Positions 1 through 5,346 of a stretch of DNA of 5,346 nucleotides are shown here, piece after piece (position 1 is the first letter of the stretch; each line of letters opens with the position of its first letter). The position numbers were made by a program, and so were the translations under genes. Source of the DNA: Lachnospiraceae bacterium UBA4316 (lineage in GTDB: Bacteria; Bacillota; Clostridia; Lachnospirales; Lachnospiraceae); assembly GCA_002394535.1 (NCBI GenBank), contig DGUG01000192.1:1-5346 (forward strand), read 5' to 3'. Under the pieces are notes generated by a model that saw only the letters and a list, made by a program, of their open reading frames with translations, was not told the origin of the DNA and did no database searches.

Positions 1-470
<470 letters not shown>

Positions 471-479
471 TTATTGAAT

Positions 480-515
480 AAAAAAAGGCGCACAAGGAAA
501 ACCTCGAGCGCCTTT
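480..515 (-). terminator. Rho-independent terminator after cstA, also in the gdhA leader
   Basis: Read on the minus strand, AAAGGCGC (515-508) pairs perfectly with GCGCCTTT (491-484). After one T-T mismatch a further 5 pairs (CGAGG with CCTTG, one G-U) close on a TTTT loop. The 3' arm runs into seven consecutive U (486-480). It begins 50 nt after the cstA stop codon, the expected place for the end of that transcript. The best gdhA promoter lies upstream of it, so the same hairpin would also sit at the very 5' end of the gdhA mRNA, where it could attenuate or stabilise. Confidence 0.88.
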
Positions 516-525
516 GCTCTATTGC

Positions 526-554
526 ATAATATACCTTTGAACGGTATTTTGCAA
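526..554 (-). promoter_or_regulatory. Probable sigma-A promoter for gdhA
   Basis: On the minus strand there is a -35 hexamer TTGCAA (554-549), a 17-nt spacer and a -10 hexamer TATTAT (531-526). Each hexamer is close to the TTGACA/TATAAT consensus and the spacing is ideal. Transcription would start near 519, giving a leader of about 75 nt to the gdhA ATG. No comparably good promoter is visible between the terminator hairpin and the gdhA ribosome binding site. The -35 lies only 11 nt beyond the cstA stop codon. Confidence 0.6.
531..547. repeat. Imperfect 17-bp palindrome within the gdhA promoter spacer (possible operator)
   Basis: ATACCTTTGAACGGTAT is a near-perfect dyad: ATACC/GGTAT outer arms, one mismatch, then TT/AA around the centre. 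It fills the 17-nt spacer between the proposed -35 and -10 elements apart from a one-base offset. A dyad here would be well placed for a repressor, but I cannot name a regulator that uses this sequence, and the span is short enough to arise by chance in AT-rich DNA. Confidence 0.35.
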
Positions 555-565
555 GTGATTTTTAA

Positions 566-2290
566 TTATGCAGCCTTTGCCTTGTCTGCAGCCTGCTTTC
601 TGAATGTCTGGATACCTTCAATGATCAGGATGATCGCAAGTACAAACATTGCTACAGCAAACACAAGCTGGAAGTAATCACCCCACATTGCGGGATTTTC
701 TGCCTTACCTGCAATTGTCTTGAAGAGGCTGATGATCTTCTGCGCAAGGAATGTAAGTGTTGCAATAAGCATAAAGCACATAGGAATGTAGAACATCTTG
801 TTATTCTTGCCTACTTCACCGAGCCATGTAGCAACAGCAAGGAGTGCTATACCTGCAAGGAGCTGGTTAGCTGCTCCGAACAGTCCCCAAATCTGTGAAA
901 GTGACAATCCGCCGAGTACGCAGCCGATGACAACCATAAGAGTTGTACCGAAAAGCGGATGAGCAAGAAGCTTTCTAATACCCTTTGCATCCTTCCATGT
1001 CTCTTCATCATCCTTAAGGAAAAGCTCCGAGAACATGAATCTTGAAAGCCTTGTACCTGTATCAAGCGATGTAAGAGCAAATACTGAAACCGCAAGTGTC
1101 AGCAGAGCGTAGATCGTTGTGTAAACCTTGGTGGTCTCTGCGCCGAACATTAATGCAATACCTGCACCGAATGCTGCGGAAGGTGAACCGAAATCACCGT
1201 TTGTGTACTTAGCCCATACCATACCTACAGCAATAAGTGAGATGATACCGAGAGCCGATTCGATAAGCATTGAGCCGTAACCGATAGCCTTTGCATTCTT
1301 CTCGTTATCAAGCTGCTTTGATGATGTACCTGTTGAAATAAGGCTGTGGAAACCTGAGCAAGCACCGCACGCAACTGTGATGAACAGTGCAGGGAACAGG
1401 TTACCGATCTTTGTTGACCAGCCTGTAAATGCAGGGAGGTCAAATGATGTGCTGCCTGTGAATGCTGAAATTAAAATACCGATAACAGCAAGTCCCATCA
1501 TAGCGTAAAGCAGGAATGATGAAAGGTAATCACGGGGCTGAAGCAGAATCCAAACCGGAACGAGAGATGCTACAGCGATATAAATACCGATTATAACAAT
1601 CCATGCCGTACGTCCGATAGCAAGACCGCAGTTAAGACCGATGATAGTTGAAATAACGATACCTACGATACCGATAATTGTTGCGGGAAGTGTCTTGACA
1701 CCTGCCCTGTTTGTAAGCAGACCGTAGATGATCGCAAGTATGATAAACAGGAATGAGATCATAGCTGTTGTCTGGTTACCGTTGGGATTTGATACAAATC
1801 CGAACTGTCCCGCATCCGGTGCCGTAAAGAATGTACCTGCTACGACGTTAACGAACGAAGCAATAACAAGGATCAGCACGAGAAGTGCAAATACTATGAA
1901 AAGCTTCTTGGCACGGGGACCCATTGAATCCTTGATGATCTCGCCGACTGATTTACCTTCATGACGAATGGAAGCAAACAGTGAACCGAAATCCTGTAAT
2001 CCACCGAAGAAAATACCACCGATTACACACCATAGAAATACCGGTACCCATCCGAATACCGCTGCCTGAATAGGTCCGTTGATAGGGCCTGCACCGGCGA
2101 TTGATGAGAAGTGATGTCCCATAAGTACTGCAGGTTTCGCAGCAACATAGTCAACACCATCCTCCAGTTCTACAGCCGGAGTCTTTTTGCTGGGATCGAT
2201 GCCCCACTGCTTTGCAAGCCAGGAGCCATAGTAAACATAGCCGATGACAAGCAAAATGATAGCTGCAATGATAATAAGTAATGCTGTCAT
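566..2290 (-). CDS. cstA: CstA-family carbon starvation transporter (peptide/pyruvate uptake), membrane protein
   Basis: A 574-residue, very hydrophobic protein with about 15 likely membrane segments, the first at residues 3-24. Family signatures are clear: GHHFSSIAGAGPINGP at 58-73, then the LWCVIGGIFFGGLQDF stretch (86-101), QPRDYLSS at 251-258, CGACSGFHSLISTGTSS at 308-324, SLDTGTRLSRFMFSE at 408-422 and WGLFGAANQLLAG at 468-480. It is shorter than E. coli CstA and BtsT (about 700 residues), as is common for Firmicutes versions, and shows no frameshift or truncation. Characterised relatives import peptides or pyruvate across the inner membrane; which of these this protein carries cannot be read from sequence. 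The ATG at 2290 has a strong GGGAGGAG site 5 nt upstream. It starts 25 bp after the preceding unknown gene with no terminator between, so the two are probably co-transcribed. No ybdD/yjiX-like small gene follows it, unlike the enterobacterial loci. Confidence 0.95.
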   Translation of the reverse strand: MTALLIIIAAIILLVIGYVYYGSWLAKQWGIDPSKKTPAVELEDGVDYVAAKPAVLMGHHFSSIAGAGPINGPIQAAVFGWVPVFLWCVIGGIFFGGLQDFGSLFASIRHEGKSVGEIIKDSMGPRAKKLFIVFALLVLILVIASFVNVVAGTFFTAPDAGQFGFVSNPNGNQTTAMISFLFIILAIIYGLLTNRAGVKTLPATIIGIVGIVISTIIGLNCGLAIGRTAWIVIIGIYIAVASLVPVWILLQPRDYLSSFLLYAMMGLAVIGILISAFTGSTSFDLPAFTGWSTKIGNLFPALFITVACGACSGFHSLISTGTSSKQLDNEKNAKAIGYGSMLIESALGIISLIAVGMVWAKYTNGDFGSPSAAFGAGIALMFGAETTKVYTTIYALLTLAVSVFALTSLDTGTRLSRFMFSELFLKDDEETWKDAKGIRKLLAHPLFGTTLMVVIGCVLGGLSLSQIWGLFGAANQLLAGIALLAVATWLGEVGKNNKMFYIPMCFMLIATLTFLAQKIISLFKTIAGKAENPAMWGDYFQLVFAVAMFVLAIILIIEGIQTFRKQAADKAKAA

Positions 2291-2315
2291 GATTTCTCCT
2301 CCCTTATTACTCTTT

Positions 2316-2807
2316 TCATTTTATATTGCCCACGAGTTTCTTAAGGCTTTTGCCCCGGTGGTTATAATAGGCCTTGCCGCAAGAAGACTCGATTGCAACC
2401 AGTCTGTAGATGCTCCATCCGTAAAAGCCCCATTTATAGCTTTTATAATGGCGCGATTTTTTTATCATATTCTTTGCCGCATCATCAATGGTATTAGCAA
2501 CAATCACAAGAGTAACATCCGTGCTTTTGTGGTTGTAGCCGGGCTTTGCCCTTGATGTTCCTCTCTCCCACGCAACCTTGTCAAGCTTCGCAAAATCATC
2601 TGCCGACAAATTATCGCGCTTTGCAAAGAATACATACTCTTTTGTATCAATATCCGCAACCTTTGCAGCTTTTACGAGATAATACTGCTCATTGTGGGAC
2701 TCAAAAACCGCCTCTGCATCAAAGGGTTCTTCTATCCCTTCCGTGGTTACATTGTAATATCTTGTGAATAAAGGAAGAAGTGCATTAAGTGTTTCGTCCG
2801 CGCTCAT
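2316..2807 (-). CDS. Uncharacterised 163-residue cytoplasmic protein encoded just upstream of cstA
   Basis: I do not recognise this protein with confidence. It has no signal peptide, no membrane segment and no cysteine-based metal site (a single Cys at 143). Its pattern suggests an alpha/beta fold: an N-terminal helix (4-18, ending RYYNV), strands near YYLVKAAKV (42-50) and EYVFFAKR (57-64), a hydrophobic strand DVTLVIVANTI (97-107), a basic helix (about 108-121), and a C-terminal block KSYKWGFYGWSIYRL (122-136) followed by YYNHRGKSLKKL (147-158). The Gly/Trp/Tyr-rich block looks like a conserved core, but this is inference. The ATG at 2807 is preferred to one 8 codons upstream (2831) because GAGGGAG lies 5 nt before it and would otherwise be inside the reading frame. 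It has its own good promoter, and the 25-bp gap to cstA suggests a two-gene operon, so a role linked to the transporter or its regulation is possible. Full length and intact. Confidence 0.88.
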   Translation of the reverse strand: MSADETLNALLPLFTRYYNVTTEGIEEPFDAEAVFESHNEQYYLVKAAKVADIDTKEYVFFAKRDNLSADDFAKLDKVAWERGTSRAKPGYNHKSTDVTLVIVANTIDDAAKNMIKKSRHYKSYKWGFYGWSIYRLVAIESSCGKAYYNHRGKSLKKLVGNIK

Positions 2808-2812
2808 ATACT

Positions 2813-2819
2813 CTCCCTC
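2813..2819 (-). promoter_or_regulatory. Ribosome binding site that fixes the start of the unknown gene
   Basis: GAGGGAG on the minus strand, 5 nt before the ATG at 2807. The longer in-frame start at 2831 would place this site inside the coding sequence and has only AT-rich DNA upstream, so the shorter 163-residue product is the better call. Confidence 0.75.
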
Positions 2820-2832
2820 AAACATATGCATA

Positions 2833-2847
2833 TAATATAAAATATTA
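2833..2847. repeat. Perfect AT-only inverted repeat in the 5' leader of the unknown gene-cstA unit
   Basis: TAATATAAAATATTA has 6-bp perfect arms around a 3-nt centre. It lies between the predicted transcription start (near 2859) and the ribosome binding site (2813-2819). As RNA it would be a weak hairpin; as DNA it could be an operator downstream of the promoter. AT-only palindromes arise readily by chance in such spacers, so significance is uncertain. Confidence 0.35.
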
Positions 2848-2865
2848 CGTCATCTAATTTTCTAT

Positions 2866-2894
2866 ATAATAGAACTTAATCGTTTCATATTCAA
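2866..2894 (-). promoter_or_regulatory. Probable sigma-A promoter for the unknown gene-cstA operon
   Basis: Minus strand: -35 TTGAAT (2894-2889), 17-nt spacer, -10 TATTAT (2871-2866). The predicted start near 2859 gives a leader of about 50 nt. The surrounding 127-bp gap between apt and the unknown gene is AT-rich and holds no convincing terminator for apt, so readthrough from the dfx-rbr-apt transcript is possible. Confidence 0.65.
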
Positions 2895-2934
2895 GTTTTT
2901 TTTGAAAATCATTAACGTAAGGGCATCATTAATA

Positions 2935-3459
2935 CTATTTTCCCTCATAAACAATCGCAGACTCCACATCGTATTTTGAAAGCCTCTCACGTCCTTTAAG
3001 ACCTGCAAGTTCCATCATAAATACAAGCTTTACAACCTCTCCGCCCAGTTTTTCCACAAGCTTTATTATGGCTTCAACCGTACCACCGGTGGCTATCAGA
3101 TCATCCACTATGACAACCCTCTGCCCGGGCTTAATCGAATCCTTGTGAAGCTCTATAGAGGCTGTACCATATTCAAGCTCATAGTCCTCCGATACAGTCT
3201 CCCGGGGCAGTTTCCCGGGTTTTCTGGCTGTAATAAAAGGCTTTCCGAGCAGATATGCTATGGGCGCCCCAAAAATGAAGCCTCTTGATTCAGCGCCTAC
3301 AACAACGTCAAAATCAACACCTTCCAGCATCTTCACATACGAGTCGATTGCAAGATGCAGTCCGTCCGCATCCTGCAAAACACTCGTTATATCTCTAAAT
3401 ATTATGCCCGGCTCCGGAAAATCGGGAATGCTTGTAACATATTCTTCAAGTTTCTTCAT
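2935..3459 (-). CDS. apt: Adenine phosphoribosyltransferase
   Basis: A cytoplasmic purine-salvage enzyme (EC 2.4.2.7) that makes AMP and pyrophosphate from adenine and PRPP. At 174 residues it has the normal family length. Visible motifs: FPEPGIIFRDIT at 14-25 (the APRT N-terminal signature that helps select adenine), ESRGF at 57-61, the flexible-loop region RKPGKLPRETVS at 79-90, the PRPP-binding signature VVIVDDLIATGGT at 115-127, and ELAGLKGRE at 150-158. The ATG at 3459 is chosen over an in-frame TTG 12 nt upstream because GGAG is 6 nt before the ATG and would lie inside the longer frame. Only 21 bp separate it from the rbr stop codon, so it is probably the last gene of the dfx-rbr-apt unit. 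In many Firmicutes apt neighbours recJ or relA instead, so this pairing is a local arrangement. Confidence 0.97.
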   Translation of the reverse strand: MKKLEEYVTSIPDFPEPGIIFRDITSVLQDADGLHLAIDSYVKMLEGVDFDVVVGAESRGFIFGAPIAYLLGKPFITARKPGKLPRETVSEDYELEYGTASIELHKDSIKPGQRVVIVDDLIATGGTVEAIIKLVEKLGGEVVKLVFMMELAGLKGRERLSKYDVESAIVYEGK

Positions 3460-3465
3460 GTAATG

Positions 3466-3470
3466 CTCCA
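3466..3470 (-). promoter_or_regulatory. Ribosome binding site that fixes the apt start
   Basis: TGGAG on the minus strand, 6 nt before the ATG at 3459. It overlaps the alternative TTG at 3471, which therefore cannot use it, and this supports the shorter apt product starting MKKLEEYV. Confidence 0.7.
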
Positions 3471-3480
3471 ATTGTAATAA

Positions 3481-4020
3481 TCAGTAATTCTCGGCATGAA
3501 CCTCAAAATAGCTCTGAGGATGTGCACATACAGGGCAGACCTCGGGGGCATTTGTTCCTACAACGATATGCCCGCAGTTTCTGCACTCCCAAACCTTGAC
3601 TTCACTCTTTGCAAATACTTCCTGAGCCTCAACATTATGAAGCAGTGCACGGTATCTTTCTTCATGCTTCTTTTCAATCGCAGCAACACCTCTGAACTTT
3701 GCCGCAAGTTCGGGGAATCCTTCTTCCTCAGCGGTCTTGGCAAAGCCTTCATACATATCGGTCCATTCGTAGTTCTCTCCCTCCGCTGCTGCAGCAAGGT
3801 TTTCAGCTGTCGAGCCTATTCCGTCGAGTTCCTTGAACCACATCTTTGCATGCTCTTTCTCGTTGTCCGCAGTCTTAAGGAAAAGAGCCGATATCTGTTC
3901 AAATCCTTCTTTTTTGGCCTTGGAAGCAAAATAGGTATATTTGTTTCTTGCCTGGGATTCTCCCGCAAATGCTGCCTGAAGGTTTTTCTCGGTCTGTGTA
4001 CCCGCATACTTATTAGCCAT
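3481..4020 (-). CDS. rbr: Rubrerythrin (diiron peroxidase with C-terminal rubredoxin domain)
   Basis: A 179-residue cytoplasmic protein of normal length that reduces hydrogen peroxide to water in anaerobes, taking electrons through rubredoxin-type iron. The N-terminal four-helix domain (about 1-135) carries all expected diiron ligands by alignment from memory with Desulfovibrio vulgaris rubrerythrin: E21 in FAGES, E54 and H57 in DNEKEH, E82 and E85 in GENYEW, E116 and H119 in EKKHE. The C-terminal rubredoxin domain has both iron-binding knuckles: C146/C149 (WECRNCG) and C162/C165 (VCPVC). The ATG at 4020 has AAAGGAGA 6 nt upstream. It lies 46 bp after dfx with no terminator and 21 bp before apt. 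Placement directly after superoxide reductase fits a two-step detoxification, SOR producing the peroxide that rubrerythrin removes. Confidence 0.98.
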   Translation of the reverse strand: MANKYAGTQTEKNLQAAFAGESQARNKYTYFASKAKKEGFEQISALFLKTADNEKEHAKMWFKELDGIGSTAENLAAAAEGENYEWTDMYEGFAKTAEEEGFPELAAKFRGVAAIEKKHEERYRALLHNVEAQEVFAKSEVKVWECRNCGHIVVGTNAPEVCPVCAHPQSYFEVHAENY

Positions 4021-4066
4021 ATAATATCTCCTTTACTTGAACATTTCTTAAGTCTACACTTTTACC

Positions 4067-4441
4067 TCAGGCTTTCCAAAGACTGTGGAGGTTACAATAT
4101 GCATAAACACTTACAACCTCATCGCCTTCGCAAAGTGCGAAGCATGCCTTGGGTTCGTCACCTGCCTTAAGTGCCTTCCTCTGGTTGCCCTGCTTTGTCT
4201 CAAGTGCAATCCACTCAATGTAATGCTCCGGCAGCATAGGATGCTCCGTTGATCCTACAGTAACGATTACCTTATTATCCTTAACTTCATAAACCGGCAC
4301 ATGCTTTTCAACGGCTGCATCTACCGAGCCCGGTATTATTTCCTGCATAGCCTCTCCACAGCAGATTACAGGTACTCCTGTCTCCTTGACGATAGCAACG
4401 ATCTGTCCGCAATGTGCACAACGATAAAACTTCATTCCCAT
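4067..4441 (-). CDS. dfx: Desulfoferrodoxin, class I (2Fe) superoxide reductase
   Basis: A 124-residue cytoplasmic enzyme that reduces superoxide to hydrogen peroxide without releasing oxygen. The N-terminal desulforedoxin domain binds a rubredoxin-like iron (centre I) through C8, C11, C27 and C28, seen as CAHC and CCGE. The SOR domain holds the catalytic centre II ligands: H47 in EKHVP, H67 in EHPM, H73 in EHYIEW, then C116 and H119 in CNLHSLW. Glu45 and Lys46 beside H47 match the EKH motif known to aid catalysis. All ligands are present, so it should be functional. The ATG at 4441 has AAAGGAGGG 6 nt upstream, better spaced than a second ATG two codons later. It is the first gene of the likely dfx-rbr-apt operon. 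Genes of this type are often controlled by peroxide-sensing repressors such as PerR, but no convincing PerR box is seen. Confidence 0.98.
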   Translation of the reverse strand: MGMKFYRCAHCGQIVAIVKETGVPVICCGEAMQEIIPGSVDAAVEKHVPVYEVKDNKVIVTVGSTEHPMLPEHYIEWIALETKQGNQRKALKAGDEPKACFALCEGDEVVSVYAYCNLHSLWKA

Positions 4442-4480
4442 AGTAAACCCTCCTTTTCGTTATAAACTTTGACCTTTTAA

Positions 4481-4489
4481 ATTATATCA
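4481..4489 (-). promoter_or_regulatory. Extended -10 promoter for dfx-rbr-apt
   Basis: On the minus strand TGATATAAT (4489-4481) gives a perfect TATAAT preceded by the TGn extension. The -35 position, 17 nt upstream, reads TATCGG, a poor match, which fits an extended -10 promoter or one needing an activator. Transcription would start near 4474, about 33 nt before the dfx ATG. The -10 overlaps a perfect 11-bp dyad, tatatcatata (4483-4493). Confidence 0.6.
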
Positions 4490-4500
4490 TATACCGGCAT

Positions 4501-4528
4501 TGACCGATACAAAAACCGTCAGCGGTCA
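4501..4528 (-). terminator. Weak terminator-like hairpins at the end of metA
   Basis: Minus strand: ACCG (4526-4523) pairs with CGGT (4518-4515) around a 4-nt loop and runs straight into five U, a minimal terminator shape with only four strong pairs. A competing, wider 6-bp perfect repeat TGACCG (4528-4523) / CGGTCA (4506-4501) encloses the same segment and the metA stop codon. Only one can form at a time. Termination here is probably incomplete, so metA transcripts may read into dfx. Confidence 0.35.
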
Positions 4529-5346
4529 CCTATAGATTCAACATCATAAGGTGTAGACTGATAAACGTAATAATTAAGCCAGTTTGTATATAGGAGTTGT
4601 CCGGTCGAACGCCAGTTGACCACCGGATCTCGTGACGGATCGTCATCAGGAAAATAATTTCTTGGTATATGCGGATCTATCCCCTTATCCAGATCACGCT
4701 TGTACTCATTCGCCAATGTATCAGAATCGTATTCCGCATGGCAGGTCACAAAGAACTTCCTCGAATCCTCTGTCTTAACAATCGTAACTCCGGCCTCATC
4801 CGATTCGGCCATAAGTTCCAATCCGGGAACCGACAGTATCTGCTCCCTTGTTATATAGATCTCCCTAGAATGGGGCGCATAAAACTCATCATCAAAGCCG
4901 CGGAAAAGCGGTGATGTAGGCTTTAGAACCTTATGCTTGTATATTCCCGACAGCTTCTCTTCATAGAACTCATGCTTCAACCCGTAAAAGTAATAGAACG
5001 CGGCAAATGCACCCCAGCACAGATAGTAAGTGCAGTGCACATGACTTTCGCTCCACTTCATTATTGTGCACAGCTCGTCCCAGTATGCCACATCTTCGTA
5101 TGCCACATGCTCAAGCGGCGCGCCGGTAATTATCATACCGTCAAACTTTCTTGCCCGCACCTTGTCGAAGGTGGTGTAGAAGCTGTCGAGGTGACTTGAA
5201 TCCACATGAGTCGGGGTATAACTTGCCGTCTGTAACAGCTCTATGTTTACCTGCAGCGGTGAATTCGAAAGTTTACGAAGAAGCTGGGTTTCGGTAACCT
5301 CCTTCGTCGGCATCAGGTTAAGTATCAGAACATTCAGCGGTCTGAT
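4519..5346 (-). CDS. metA: Homoserine O-acyltransferase, probably acetyl-CoA specific (5' end cut by right window edge)
   Basis: 275 residues are visible. The reading frame stays open to the window edge and continues the family sequence upstream (IRPLNVLILNLMP), so the ATG at 5313 is internal and the true start lies outside; by comparison with E. coli MetA (recalled, about 309 residues) some 32 residues are missing. The enzyme acylates homoserine in the first committed step of methionine synthesis, in the cytoplasm. In E. coli numbering the key residues are present: K47 in LMPTKE, catalytic C142 in YLCWGAF, and H235 and E237 in TCHAEYD. Position 111 is Glu (TGAPLE), the residue linked to acetyl-CoA use in the Bacillus cereus enzyme, where succinyl-CoA enzymes such as E. 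coli's have Gly (TGAPLG). The normally Gly-His-Pro-Glu catalytic turn reads Cys-His-Ala-Glu here. The C-terminus NWLNYYVYQSTPYD is typical. Confidence 0.96.
   Translation of the reverse strand: MRPLNVLILNLMPTKEVTETQLLRKLSNSPLQVNIELLQTASYTPTHVDSSHLDSFYTTFDKVRARKFDGMIITGAPLEHVAYEDVAYWDELCTIMKWSESHVHCTYYLCWGAFAAFYYFYGLKHEFYEEKLSGIYKHKVLKPTSPLFRGFDDEFYAPHSREIYITREQILSVPGLELMAESDEAGVTIVKTEDSRKFFVTCHAEYDSDTLANEYKRDLDKGIDPHIPRNYFPDDDPSRDPVVNWRSTGQLLYTNWLNYYVYQSTPYDVESIGDR

Noticed and set aside
2244..2555. A 103-codon plus-strand frame across the cstA/unknown gene junction
   Set aside because: Antisense to the start of cstA and most of the unknown gene's 3' part, with no ribosome binding site or promoter; its hydrophobic character mirrors the opposite strand.
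2808..2831. Longer start for the unknown gene (MHMFEGEY extension)
   Set aside because: The extension would contain the only good ribosome binding site, GAGGGAG, which is correctly spaced for the ATG at 2807.
2895..2934. Terminator after apt
   Set aside because: The only repeat, TTCAA/TTGAA (minus strand 2905-2889), is 5 AT-rich pairs without a following U-tract and overlaps the next promoter's -35. I cannot support a terminator here.
4021..4066. Hairpin between dfx and rbr (ACTT...AAGT)
   Set aside because: Four terminal pairs with internal mismatches and no U-tract; too weak to call a processing site or terminator.
3496..4170. A 224-codon open frame on the plus strand, opposite rbr and the 3' end of dfx
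   Set aside because: It is antisense to two well-supported genes, has no ribosome binding site before its ATG, and its translation resembles no known domain. It is explained by the codon usage of rbr on the other strand.
4442..4500. PerR or Fur box upstream of dfx
   Set aside because: The region is AT-rich, but the best stretches match the PerR consensus (TTATAATnATTATAA) only in part; the dyad tatatcatata is too short to assign.
5311..5313. ATG as the start of metA
   Set aside because: The frame is open to the window edge and the upstream codons encode conserved MetA sequence (IRPLNVLILNL), so this Met is internal.

Overview
The window looks like ordinary chromosomal DNA from an anaerobic Gram-positive bacterium, most likely a gut- or rumen-type Clostridia (Lachnospiraceae/Oscillospiraceae-like). 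This rests on moderate G+C, strong AGGAGG-type ribosome binding sites, a class I superoxide reductase next to a rubrerythrin (typical of strict anaerobes), and clostridial-type NADP glutamate dehydrogenase, CstA and MetA sequences. The organism assignment is inference, with no database check. All seven genes lie on the minus strand, so the biological order runs from right to left.

Right end to left end: (1) metA, cut by the right edge, a homoserine O-acyltransferase whose residue 111 is Glu and so predicts acetyl-CoA use. (2) An oxygen-defence cluster behind an extended -10 promoter: desulfoferrodoxin/superoxide reductase (dfx), then rubrerythrin (rbr), then adenine phosphoribosyltransferase (apt) with only 21 bp after rbr. 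(3) A second unit with its own promoter (TTGAAT-17-TATTAT): a 163-residue protein I do not recognise, followed after 25 bp by cstA, a carbon-starvation-type peptide/pyruvate transporter. (4) A strong rho-independent terminator after cstA, with a good promoter for the next gene placed upstream of it. (5) The first 147 codons of gdhA, cut by the left edge.

Functionally the window combines amino acid and nitrogen metabolism (metA, gdhA), uptake of peptides or pyruvate (cstA), purine salvage (apt) and oxygen or peroxide detoxification (dfx, rbr). SOR reduces superoxide to peroxide and rubrerythrin reduces peroxide to water, so dfx and rbr form two consecutive steps. Apt and the unknown protein join their neighbours by transcription rather than by an obvious pathway link.

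I see no mobile element, CRISPR array, RNA gene or defence system. The points most worth a second look are regulatory: the promoter-before-terminator layout in front of gdhA with a palindrome between its -35 and -10, the unknown gene coupled to cstA, and the alternative hairpins at the metA/dfx junction. No gene-free stretch exceeds about 130 bp.
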